This document shows, piece after piece, positions 8,814 through 16,525 of a DNA stretch of 39,913 nucleotides (its first letter is position 1; each line of letters starts with the position of its first letter). The DNA comes from an uncultured Lentisphaerota bacterium. Lineage in GTDB: Bacteria; Verrucomicrobiota; Lentisphaeria; Oligosphaerales; CAITYL01. Location: assembly GCA_903896595.1 (NCBI GenBank), contig CAITYL010000372.1:1-39913 (forward strand), in the 5' to 3' direction. Under the pieces are notes generated by a model, which was given only the letters and a program-made list of their open reading frames with translations, searched no databases and was not told the DNA's origin. The position numbers and the translations under genes are program-made.

Positions 8814-8911
8814 TGACACGTGACACGTGATACGTGATGCGTGAAAAACTCACGCCTCACGCCTCACGCCTCACGCCTCACGCCTCACGCCTCACGCCTC
8901 ACGTTTCACGC
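8814..8911. repeat. 14-unit heptad array upstream of parE
   Basis: Exactly 98 bases divide into 14 units of 7 without a slip: TGACACG, TGACACG, TGATACG, TGATGCG, TGAAAAA, then seven CTCACGC (8849-8897), CTCACGT and TTCACGC. The left words (CGTGA) are reverse complements of the right words (TCACG), so the array can form a hairpin around the AAAAA centre. It ends 43 bases before the parE start and lies in the divergent gap between tolC-like and parE, where it could affect either promoter. Confidence 0.85.
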
Positions 8912-8954
8912 ATCCCTTGCGCCCCCTGCCGGTCGCGCTACATTCCCACGCACC

Positions 8955-10757
8955 ATGAGTACCTCCGCACCTGTCTACGACGAAAGCAAGATCAAGACCC
9001 TCAGTTCGACCGAACACATCCGGACTCGACCCGGCATGTACATCGGCCGCCTGGGCAATGGCAGCCATCCTGACGACGGCATCTATATCCTCGTCAAGGA
9101 AGTGATCGACAACGCCGTCGACGAGTTCATCATGGGGGCCGGCAAAAAAATCGACCTCGCCTTCACGGCGGACGGCACGGCGCAAGTGCGCGACTATGGC
9201 CGCGGCATTCCCCTGGGCAAGGTGGTTGAATGCGCCTCCCAGATCAACACCGGCGCCAAGTACAATAACGACGTCTTCCAGTTCTCGGTCGGCCTCAACG
9301 GGGTCGGCATCAAGGCGGTCAACGCCCTCTCCGCCACCTTTTCCATCACCTCCCACCGCGACGGCAAGTTCAAGCGCGCCGACTTCGCAGACGGCCTGCT
9401 CCAACAGGAAGAGGACGGCAAGACCGACCAACCCGACGGCACCCTGGTGGCGTTTCAACCCTCCCCCACCTTCTTCCCGCACTTCAAGTTCGACGACAAA
9501 ATCGTCCGCCGCCGCCTGTGGCACTACGCCTGGCTGAACAGCGGCCTGATCTTGAACTACAACAACGAACGGTTTGTTTCCCGCAACGGCCTCTTGGACC
9601 TGCTCGAAGACAAAGTGGTGGATGAAAAGTTGTACGAGCCGATCAGTTTCCGCAGCCCCACCCTCGAGTTTGCCTTCTGCCATACCGCCGATTTCGGCGA
9701 AAGTTATTACTCCTTCGTCAACGGCCAATACACCAACGACGGCGGCACCCACCAGTCCGCGTTCCGCGAAGGCGTGCTCAAAGCCATCAGCGAGTTCGCC
9801 GGCCATTTGGTGGATGGCGCCGACGCCCGCAACGGCATTGTCGGCGCGGTGGCCATCAAAATCAAAGACCCCCTCTTCGAATCCCAGACCAAGAACAAGC
9901 TGGGCAATAACGAAATCCGCACGGAAATCGTCACCAAGGTCCGCGATGTCGTCCTGGCCTACCTCTATAAAAACCCGGCCACCGCCGAAAAATTGATGGA
10001 CAAGGTCAGCCAGAACGAAAAGGTCCGCCGCGACATCCAGGCGGTGCAGAAGGAAGCCAAGGAAAAGGCCAAAAAAGCCTCGCTCAAGATCCCCAACCTG
10101 CGCGACTGCAAATACCACCTGGTGTCCGGCAAGGAAAAAGGCGCCGGGTCCATGCTCTTCCTCACCGAAGGCCAGTCCGCCGCCGGCTCCATGATCAGTT
10201 GCCGCGATGTCGAGACCCAGGCCATTTTCTGCCTCAAGGGCAAGGTCAAGAACAGCAAAAAGTTCACCCGCGAGGAAATCTACAAGAACGAGGAACTGTA
10301 TTACATCATGCGGGCGCTGGACGTCGAAGACGGCCTGGAATCACTGCGCTACGAAAAGGTCATCATCGCCACCGATGCCGATGTTGACGGCCTGCACATC
10401 CGCAACCTGCTGATCACATTTTTCCTGATGTTGTTCGAACCGCTGGTCTTGAGCCAGCACCTGTTCATCCTCGAAACCCCGCTGTTCCGCGTCCGTAACA
10501 AGAAAGAGACGATCTATTGCTACGACGAAAGCGAGCGGGACCGCGCCCTCGACAAACTCGGCAAGAACGCCGAAGTCACCCGTTTCAAGGGGTTGGGCGA
10601 GATCTCCCCCAACGAGTTCGGCCAGTTCATCGGGGATGAGATGCGGCTGCAGGCGGTGACCATCGAACACCGCCGCAACGTCCCGCACTGCCTGCAGTTT
10701 TTCATGGGCCAGAACACCCCCGAACGCCGCCAGTACATCATGAAGAACCTAATTTGA
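8955..10757 (+). CDS. parE: DNA topoisomerase IV subunit B (ParE; GyrB-like)
   Basis: 600 residues from the ATG at 8955; earlier in-frame ATGs fall in the heptad array and would add a meaningless leader. The GHKL ATPase signatures are present: EVIDNAVDEF, RDYGRGIP and GLNGVGIKAVNALS. The TOPRIM domain has FLTEGQSAAGSM and the DADVDGLHI metal site, and the C-terminus has RFKGLGEISPNEFGQF. Together with ParC it would decatenate chromosomes using ATP. The length fits short ParE/GyrB-like proteins (about 600) rather than the 800-residue GyrB. No parC follows: the next gene is convergent and overlaps the parE 3' end by 20 bases. ParE and GyrB are hard to separate by eye; length and sequence favour ParE. 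Confidence 0.88.
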   Translation: MSTSAPVYDESKIKTLSSTEHIRTRPGMYIGRLGNGSHPDDGIYILVKEVIDNAVDEFIMGAGKKIDLAFTADGTAQVRDYGRGIPLGKVVECASQINTGAKYNNDVFQFSVGLNGVGIKAVNALSATFSITSHRDGKFKRADFADGLLQQEEDGKTDQPDGTLVAFQPSPTFFPHFKFDDKIVRRRLWHYAWLNSGLILNYNNERFVSRNGLLDLLEDKVVDEKLYEPISFRSPTLEFAFCHTADFGESYYSFVNGQYTNDGGTHQSAFREGVLKAISEFAGHLVDGADARNGIVGAVAIKIKDPLFESQTKNKLGNNEIRTEIVTKVRDVVLAYLYKNPATAEKLMDKVSQNEKVRRDIQAVQKEAKEKAKKASLKIPNLRDCKYHLVSGKEKGAGSMLFLTEGQSAAGSMISCRDVETQAIFCLKGKVKNSKKFTREEIYKNEELYYIMRALDVEDGLESLRYEKVIIATDADVDGLHIRNLLITFFLMLFEPLVLSQHLFILETPLFRVRNKKETIYCYDESERDRALDKLGKNAEVTRFKGLGEISPNEFGQFIGDEMRLQAVTIEHRRNVPHCLQFFMGQNTPERRQYIMKNLI

Positions 10758-11793
10758 TGTGAGCGCGCCAGTCGGGCGGTTCAAAGCCCCAGCGGGGACG
10801 GCAAAGCAAGGCGTGCCAAAGCCAGAGACGGCCGGTGACGCCCAAGCGGCGCCAGCCGGCGGACCGCCAGGCCGTGGCCAGCGCGCCGATGGCATGGGCG
10901 ATCAGATTCACGGTCAGCCGCAGCCACAGACCGAGAAACAGCAGCGCCACCACCAGTGCGCCGCCGTGCTTATAGAAGTAGCGGTAGCGCGAGGCGAAAA
11001 ATTGAATGCGGGCGCGGGCCGGGGCGCGATTGGCGCTCTCGCCCTGCAAATGCACCACCGCCGCTTCCGGCACGTACAGAATGCGGCGGCCGGCATCGCG
11101 AAGGCGCGTGCACCAGTCGGTCTCCTCAAAAAAGAAGAAAAACCGTCCGTCCAACCGGTCCAAACGCACCGGTGCGGCGTCCAGCGCCATCTCGTCAAGG
11201 CGCCGGGCAGCCGTCTTGTGGCAAAGCGGTTGCATCGCGCTGGGGGTTGCGGAGTCCGCCAGCCGGTCCAGGCGCACCGCCATGCAGGGACCAACCACAC
11301 TGGGGACGGGCCCGGTCCGCTGGCGGTCATAACGCAGCAGGCGGCGGGCCAGACTGCGGTTGGTCAACTCCCAAAACACGCGGGGTTCGGGCACCACGGC
11401 GGCCTGCTCGGAACCGTCGGGGCGCAACAGCCGCGGACAGGCCATGGCCGCCACGGGGTCGGCGTCCAGCGCCGCCGCCAACCGGTCGATGGCACCGGCC
11501 TCAAACGTGATGTCGGAATTGCAGATGAGCACCAACGGCTCGCACACCCGCTCCAGACCGGCATTGACGGCCCGGGCAAACCCGAGATTGCGCGGCAACG
11601 CCAGCAGTTCCGCGCCGGCGGGCAGGAGGGCGGGCAGGCGTTCCGCCGAGTCGTCGCCCGAACCGTTGTCCACCACCAGCAGGCGCAAACGCTCGGGGCG
11701 AACAGTGCCGGCGGCGGCCGACCGCGCCGCCGCCGCCGTCAGATCGGCAGTGCGCCAGTTGAGAAACAGCAGACAGATGTCAGAAATGGGCAT
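10738..11793 (-). CDS. Family 2 glycosyltransferase
   Basis: 351 residues from the ATG at 11793 (MPISDICLLFLNWRTADLT); the open frame begins at 11859 but the extension is not protein-like. GT-A motifs are clear: the first strand LLFLNWRTADLT, VVDNGSGDDS (nucleotide-sugar binding), LPRNLGFARAVNAG, and the metal-binding ICNSDI in place of DxD. FFFFEETDWCTRLRDAGRRI is typical of rhamnosyltransferase-like GT2 proteins, and a hydrophobic segment (ALVVALLFLGLWLRLTVNLI) near the C-terminus suggests membrane association. It probably adds a sugar to a cell-surface polysaccharide; donor and acceptor cannot be told. Its last 20 bases overlap the end of parE on the opposite strand. Confidence 0.82.
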   Translation of the reverse strand: MPISDICLLFLNWRTADLTAAAARSAAAGTVRPERLRLLVVDNGSGDDSAERLPALLPAGAELLALPRNLGFARAVNAGLERVCEPLVLICNSDITFEAGAIDRLAAALDADPVAAMACPRLLRPDGSEQAAVVPEPRVFWELTNRSLARRLLRYDRQRTGPVPSVVGPCMAVRLDRLADSATPSAMQPLCHKTAARRLDEMALDAAPVRLDRLDGRFFFFFEETDWCTRLRDAGRRILYVPEAAVVHLQGESANRAPARARIQFFASRYRYFYKHGGALVVALLFLGLWLRLTVNLIAHAIGALATAWRSAGWRRLGVTGRLWLWHALLCRPRWGFEPPDWRAHIKLGSS

Positions 11794-11877
11794 GAGCTCT
11801 TTTTGGTAAAGGCAGGTCACCCGTGGGAACGCCGCCGCCCCGAAGGCTTGTGATCGCAAAATTTACGTTTTTGATAC

Positions 11878-11883
11878 TATAAT
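11878..11883 (+). promoter_or_regulatory. Candidate -10 box for kup
   Basis: A perfect TATAAT lies 72 bases before the kup start, in the divergent gap with the glycosyltransferase gene. No good -35 box is found at 16-18 bases, so this is only a candidate. Confidence 0.35.
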
Positions 11884-11954
11884 CCCTGCGTCTGTGAACC
11901 ATGGCTGCCGGCCACGCCGTGTCACGTACTCGCCCCGGCATTATATTTCGCCGC

Positions 11955-13847
11955 ATGTCCACCACCACCGTACCTGTTCCCACCCGCCTGCACTGGCTGA
12001 CCTTGGCCGCACTGGGCGTGGTATTCGGCGATATCGGCACCAGCCCCCTATATGCCTTCCGGATGTGTTTTCTCGCCGGTGGCGTCTTGCAACCAGAACC
12101 CGCCAACGTCCTGGGCGTGCTCTCGCTCATCATCTGGGCGCTCTTCCTCGTGGTGTCGCTGGAGTACCTGGTGGTGGTGTTGCGGGCGGACAATCACGGG
12201 GAAGGCGGCATCCTGGCACTGATGGCGCTGGTGCGAGAGAAGCTGCCCGGCAAAAGCCGGCGCCGGATGTTGATCGTCACCTGTATCGGCCTGTTTGGCG
12301 CCGCCTTGTTGTACGGCGACGGCCTGATCACACCGGTGATTTCGGTCCTGAGTGCCGTGGAAGGATTGAATGCGCAGTATCCCGGCTTCAAACCCTGGGT
12401 GGTGCCGGTGGCGCTGGGGATTTTGAGTGGCCTGTTCTGGATGCAACACCGCGGTACTGCGACCGTGGGAGCCTTGTTTGGACCGATGATGCTGATTTGG
12501 TTTTCGGTGCTGGCCATTTTGGGCCTGGCCTGGATTGTCCGGGAACCCGGCATTCTGGCTGCCTTCAACCCCCTGCATGCCGTCCGGTTCTGTACCCATA
12601 ATGGCTGGCATGCCTTCATCACGATCGGCGCGGTCTTCCTGGCACTCACCGGGGTGGAAGCCTTGTATGCCGACATGGGACATTTCGGGGCCAAACCCAT
12701 CCGCCTGGGCTGGTTCGCCCTGGTGTTTCCGGCGCTGTTGCTCAATTACCTCGGGCAGGGCGCCCTGGTCCTGTCCGATCCCGGCGCGATCGACAATCCC
12801 TTTTTCCGGCTCTGTCCCGCCTGGGCGGTTCTGCCGATGGTGATCCTGGCCACGGCCGCCACGGTGATCGCATCGCAAGCGGTGATTTCGGGCGCGTTCT
12901 CCATGACCTCACAAGCGGTGCAACTCGGCTTTCTGCCGCGGCTGGCCATCATCCACACCTCCTCGGAACGCATGGGCCAGATTTACATTCCGGCCATCAA
13001 CTGGCTGCTGTGTCTGGGCACCTTGACGCTGGTCATCGGCTTTCGCCAGTCCGACCGGCTGGCGGGGGCCTACGGGGTGGCCGTCGCCACCACCATGCTG
13101 TTTACCTCCAGCATGCTGTTCTTTGTTATGCGCCGCGTCTGGTGCTGGCCCTGGATTGCCACCCTGGCATTAGGCGTCCCGTTTGTCCTGGTGGATGCCT
13201 CTTTCTTCTCCTCCAACCTGTTGAAAATCCGCGAAGGCGGCTGGGTCTCGCTCTCGGTGGCGGCCGTCGCGTTCATCGTGATGCTGACCTGGCGCCGGGG
13301 CCGCGAACTGCTCGCGGTCAAGTTCGGCGAAGCCATGTTGTCGGACCGTGAGTTCCTGCATGATGTCATTGGCGCCAAGCCGCTTCGCGTCCCCGGAGTC
13401 GCCATTTTCCTCTCCGGCCAGTTGCAGGGCGTGCCACGAACCTTGCTGCACAATTTCAAGCACAACAAGGTGATCCACGATACCGTCATTTTCCTGAATA
13501 TCACCACCGAAACCATCCCGTTTGTGGAACCCGCTGATCGTGTTAACTGCGTTCACCTGGGTCACGGGTTCCACCGGATCCGCCTGCGGTATGGTTTCCG
13601 TGAAAACCCCAATGTGCCCGCCGCCCTCAAGCATTTGTCGTTGGGAGAGAACCAAATCCTCGACCCGCTGGCCGCCACCTATTTCCTGGGCCGGGAAACC
13701 CTCCTCATCCGCCGCCAAAACCCGCCCATGGCCGCCTGGCGTTGTGGGTTGTTCGCCTTCCTCTCGCGCAACGCCCGCGACGCCTCCAAGTATTTTCACA
13801 TTCCGCCCAACCGGGTGGTCGAAGTCGGCATTCAGGTGGAGTTGTGA
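11955..13847 (+). CDS. kup: Kup-family potassium uptake transporter
   Basis: 630 residues from the ATG at 11955 (MSTTTVPVPTRL); an upstream in-frame ATG at 11901 adds an unlikely leader. The signature GVVFGDIGTSPLYAFR is in the first membrane segment, followed by LEYLVVVLRADNHGEGGILALMAL and about a dozen hydrophobic segments up to near residue 440, then a soluble C-terminal domain with VPRTLLHNFKHNKVIH and a conserved RYGF motif. Kup proteins import potassium with protons at the inner membrane, often under low potassium or osmotic stress. Length matches the family (620-650). It stands alone between a divergent glycosyltransferase and the MATE gene on the same strand, 72 bases downstream. A perfect TATAAT lies upstream. 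Confidence 0.93.
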   Translation: MSTTTVPVPTRLHWLTLAALGVVFGDIGTSPLYAFRMCFLAGGVLQPEPANVLGVLSLIIWALFLVVSLEYLVVVLRADNHGEGGILALMALVREKLPGKSRRRMLIVTCIGLFGAALLYGDGLITPVISVLSAVEGLNAQYPGFKPWVVPVALGILSGLFWMQHRGTATVGALFGPMMLIWFSVLAILGLAWIVREPGILAAFNPLHAVRFCTHNGWHAFITIGAVFLALTGVEALYADMGHFGAKPIRLGWFALVFPALLLNYLGQGALVLSDPGAIDNPFFRLCPAWAVLPMVILATAATVIASQAVISGAFSMTSQAVQLGFLPRLAIIHTSSERMGQIYIPAINWLLCLGTLTLVIGFRQSDRLAGAYGVAVATTMLFTSSMLFFVMRRVWCWPWIATLALGVPFVLVDASFFSSNLLKIREGGWVSLSVAAVAFIVMLTWRRGRELLAVKFGEAMLSDREFLHDVIGAKPLRVPGVAIFLSGQLQGVPRTLLHNFKHNKVIHDTVIFLNITTETIPFVEPADRVNCVHLGHGFHRIRLRYGFRENPNVPAALKHLSLGENQILDPLAATYFLGRETLLIRRQNPPMAAWRCGLFAFLSRNARDASKYFHIPPNRVVEVGIQVEL

Positions 13848-13883
13848 GGCACCGGCCCTGAAACCAGCGGCGGCGGGCACTGA

Positions 13884-13904
13884 ATTCTAAATTCTGACTT
13901 CTGA
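13884..13904. repeat. Heptad quasi-repeat, word ATTCTGA
   Basis: Three phased heptads: ATTCTAA, ATTCTGA, CTTCTGA. It lies in the 72-base gap between kup and the MATE gene, 15 bases before the latter's start. Confidence 0.45.
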
Positions 13905-13919
13905 TTGCCATTTCCCCGT

Positions 13920-15365
13920 ATGCCATCCCCGTTCTCCCGTCTCCTCCAACGCCAGTTCGCCGGTCCCGGCGGCATCACCGAGCTGTGGCGCATCGCCCTG
14001 CCGATGGTGGTCTCGACCGCGCTCGACACGGCAATGATGTTCATTGACCGTTGTTTCCTGTCGCGCATCGACCCGCTGCACATGGCCGCCTGCATGACCG
14101 GCGGCATCACCGCCTTTGCCTGCACCACCTTTTTCATCGGTCTGATCGGATATGCCACGGCACTGGTCGCCCACCAGTACGGGGCCGGCCAAAAAGCCGG
14201 CTGCCCCCGCACCATCACCCAGGGACTGATCCTGGCGCTGGTGGCCTACCCCGCCGTCCTGGCCCTGTGGCCCTTGGGCGTGGCCAGCTTCCACTGGGCC
14301 GGGCACAGTCCGCGCCAAATTGAGTTGGAAACCACCTACTTCAGCATTCTCTTACTGGGCACGCTGATTATCCTGGTGCGTTGCGCCCTCAGCAGCTTCT
14401 TTTCCGGCATCGGCCGCACCCGCGTGGTCATGGTCGGCAACCTGGCCGGGTTGGCCGTCAACACGGTGGCCGCCTGGGTGCTGATCTTCGGCAAGTGCGG
14501 CCTTCCCCCCATGGGCATGGCCGGCGCCGCCCTGGCGGTGCTGGCGGGGGATGCCACCGCCCTGCTGGTCCAGCTCGCCGCCTATCTGCGCCCAAAGCTG
14601 CGCCTGGAATTCAATCTGGACCAGGCCTGGCGCTTCGACCGCCCGCTCATGGGCCGCCTGCTCCGCTACGGCTTCCCCTCCGGCCTGGAGTTCGTCGTCA
14701 CCTTCAGCGCTTTCGCGGTCATGGTCAGCCTGTTCAACGGCTACGGGGAGGCGGTCGCCGCGGCGGTCACCCTCGCCTTCAATTGGGACATGGTCGCCTT
14801 CGTCCCGATGATCGGGCTGCAAATCGCCGTCACCTCGCTGGTCGGCCAAAACCTGGGCCGGGGCGACGAGGCCGCCGCCATCCGCGCCGCCTGGTCGGGG
14901 CTCAAGCTGAACCTGGTCTATTCCGGCATCATGCTGCTGATGTTCATCACCATTCCCGACCTGCTCATCCGCGCCTTCCGGCCGGACGTGCCGCCGCCGA
15001 ATTACGACCAGATTGTGGCCATGGCCCGGATCATGATCATCATGATGTGCGTCTACCCGTTGTCCGACGGCATGTTCATCGTCTTTTCCGGTGCCATCCG
15101 CGGCGCCGGCGACACCACCTGGGCCATGGCCGCCTCCAGCCTGCTGCATTGGGGCGCCGTCCTCAACACCTGGTTCCTGACCAGCTATCTGCGGCTCGAC
15201 CCGGTGTCCGCCTGGATCGGATTCGTGCTCGTCTTCCCGATTTTCGGCCTCACCTTCTGGTGGCGTTTCCGTAGCGGAAAATGGCGAGGCCGCATGATCC
15301 TGCCAATGGAATGCACCGCCCGCCCCCGCCAATCCGAACCCACCCCCTGCTCGTCTTCGGAATAA
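13920..15365 (+). CDS. MATE-family multidrug/cation antiporter
   Basis: 481 residues from the ATG at 13920; an ATG at 13905 in the same frame is an alternative and overlaps the heptad words. Twelve hydrophobic segments in two similar halves. The N-lobe opening (ELWRIALPMVVSTALDTAMMFIDRCFLSRID), GLIGYATALVAHQYGAGQ, and the second-half counterpart (MIGLQIAVTSLVGQNLGRGDEAAA) are typical MATE patterns, with RGAGDTTWAM near the end. MATE proteins export drugs or metabolites against sodium or proton entry. The C-terminal 30 residues are polar and short. It follows kup on the same strand, but co-transcription is not shown. Substrate unknown. Confidence 0.9.
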   Translation: MPSPFSRLLQRQFAGPGGITELWRIALPMVVSTALDTAMMFIDRCFLSRIDPLHMAACMTGGITAFACTTFFIGLIGYATALVAHQYGAGQKAGCPRTITQGLILALVAYPAVLALWPLGVASFHWAGHSPRQIELETTYFSILLLGTLIILVRCALSSFFSGIGRTRVVMVGNLAGLAVNTVAAWVLIFGKCGLPPMGMAGAALAVLAGDATALLVQLAAYLRPKLRLEFNLDQAWRFDRPLMGRLLRYGFPSGLEFVVTFSAFAVMVSLFNGYGEAVAAAVTLAFNWDMVAFVPMIGLQIAVTSLVGQNLGRGDEAAAIRAAWSGLKLNLVYSGIMLLMFITIPDLLIRAFRPDVPPPNYDQIVAMARIMIIMMCVYPLSDGMFIVFSGAIRGAGDTTWAMAASSLLHWGAVLNTWFLTSYLRLDPVSAWIGFVLVFPIFGLTFWWRFRSGKWRGRMILPMECTARPRQSEPTPCSSSE

Positions 15366-15376
15366 GGACCGGTTCC

Positions 15377-15405
15377 TTCCGAGCCCGGAACGTTAGTGAC
15401 GGGGC
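15377..15405 (+). repeat. Dispersed repeat copy (matches 30301-30329, inverted)
   Basis: TTCCGAGCC..GAACGT.AGTGAC is shared with the reverse complement of 30301-30329 (29 bases, about five differences). It follows the MATE stop, and an inverted stretch (CGTTCCGGAACCTCGGA) lies close by, so a hairpin is possible. Confidence 0.4.
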
Positions 15406-15435
15406 AACGGTAACCGTTCCGGAACCTCGGACATG

Positions 15436-15473
15436 AAAAAGCGGCAAAGGAATTGCCCCACTCCAAAAACGGT
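15436..15473 (+). repeat. 38-bp dispersed hairpin repeat (matches 32946-32983, inverted)
   Basis: AAAAAGCGGCAAAGG then ATTGCC.CACTCCAA; the reverse complement of 32946-32983 matches over 38 bases with three differences. Each copy holds a GCGGCAA/TTGCC-type hairpin. It lies in the 230-base gap between the MATE gene and the toxin-antitoxin pair. Confidence 0.6.
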
Positions 15474-15540
15474 TTTCCTGAACACGGAAAGCCAAAAGTC
15501 CGGTTTTTGCATCTTCGCAACTGTCCTGTATGTTGGGTGT

Positions 15541-15560
15541 ATGTACATAATTATTTACAT
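15541..15560. promoter_or_regulatory. Operator-like palindrome of the toxin-antitoxin pair
   Basis: ATGTACATAATTATTTACAT is a palindrome with a single mismatched pair, 36 bases upstream of the antitoxin start. RHH antitoxins usually bind such short inverted repeats over their own promoter, so autoregulation is likely. It is strikingly AT-rich in GC-rich surroundings. Confidence 0.6.
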
Positions 15561-15595
15561 TCATGGATCGGTCCCTGGCACCAGGAACCCCTAAA

Positions 15596-15910
15596 ATGGC
15601 ACAAACCGCAACTCTCCACGTCAAACTAGCCCCCGAAACCGATTCCCGACTGGCGGTTCTCGCCAAACGGCGAAAAACCAGCAAGGGCCAGTTGGTTCGT
15701 GACGCGATTTCGGTTTGTTATCAGCCGGACTTCGAGGATCTTCCGGTCGCGCAACGGCGCGCCCTGGCCGCCTATGAAGGCGACTACATCAGCCTCGGGA
15801 AGCTGGCCGAAGCGATGGGGCTGCATCCCTTGGCGATGCGCTCCTGGCTGGCCGAGCACAACCTGCCAGAAAAGTCAGCGTTCCACGCCCTGGATGCAGA
15901 CCATGCGTAA
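15596..15910 (+). CDS. RHH/HTH antitoxin of a PIN toxin pair
   Basis: 104 residues from the ATG at 15596, which has AGGA 9 bases upstream; the ATG at 15563 lies closer to the operator and gives a poor leader. Residues 4-42 (ATLHVKLAPETDSRLAVLAKRRKTSKGQLVRDAISV) fit a ribbon-helix-helix DNA-binding fold. Residues 60-92 (EGDYISLGKLAEAMGLHPLAMRSWLAEHNL) resemble the UPF0175-type HTH that often accompanies DUF3368 PIN toxins. It would neutralise the downstream toxin and repress the operon. The two genes overlap by eight bases (ATGCGTAA), which favours coupled translation. Having both an RHH and a UPF0175-like region in one antitoxin is less usual. Confidence 0.75.
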   Translation: MAQTATLHVKLAPETDSRLAVLAKRRKTSKGQLVRDAISVCYQPDFEDLPVAQRRALAAYEGDYISLGKLAEAMGLHPLAMRSWLAEHNLPEKSAFHALDADHA

Positions 15911-16403
15911 GGAACTTTTCTTCTGCGACACCGTAACCCTCAGTAACGTTGCACTCGCCGACTCCTTGAACCTGTTGGTGAGTCGATATGGCACGCGACT
16001 TATCCTCACGAGCGAGGTTCTTGACGAAGTCGCGGGAGGAATCGTGGCCGGATACCCGGAACTGGCCCAGATTGAGAGGGTGCTGAAAAATGGCGGCCTG
16101 GGACAGACGGCACTAACCGCGAAGGAATGGAAAACCAAACTGGAATGCTTGCGAACTCTGGGGTCAGGAGAATCGTCATGCATCGCTTGCGCCCTGCACC
16201 GGAAGGGAACGGTAATGACGGATGACCGGGCGGCAAGAAAATGCTGCAACGAACGGGGAATTCCCTTCACGGGTACGGTGGGAATCCTCACGGCGGCCTG
16301 TCGGGATGGGAATATCAATGCCACTATGGCCGACCTCATTCTCCGGCGCATGGTGGACCGGGGGTTCTACTCGCCGGTTAGAAATATTGCCGCGTTGCTT
16401 TGA
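15903..16403 (+). CDS. PIN-domain (DUF3368-like) toxin nuclease
   Basis: 166 residues from the ATG at 15903 inside the end of the antitoxin gene. The PIN acidic residues are visible: FFCDTVTLSNVAL (first Asp), TSEVLDEV (Glu), LGSGESSCIACAL (Glu) and VMTDDRAARKCCNERGIPFTGTVGIL, a close match to the DUF3368 signature (TDDxxAR, GT.GIL). Such proteins are Mg-dependent RNases that slow growth when the antitoxin is lost. The pair opens the defence island, 122 bases upstream of the helicase, where it may serve as a stabilising addiction module. Target RNA unknown. Confidence 0.78.
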   Translation: MRKELFFCDTVTLSNVALADSLNLLVSRYGTRLILTSEVLDEVAGGIVAGYPELAQIERVLKNGGLGQTALTAKEWKTKLECLRTLGSGESSCIACALHRKGTVMTDDRAARKCCNERGIPFTGTVGILTAACRDGNINATMADLILRRMVDRGFYSPVRNIAALL

Positions 16404-16525
16404 TCACGGTCGTGCATCCGTTTTGAGTTACCCGTTGCCACCCGGATTCCGGCGCGCTAAAGTTCACACACCTGCGGATTAAGTTGCGAAAACCGCCATC
16501 ACGCGCCTGAAGGCCACACCGGAAT

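Noticed and set aside
8814..8911. CRISPR array
   Set aside because: Units are only 7 bases with no unique spacers and no cas genes nearby.
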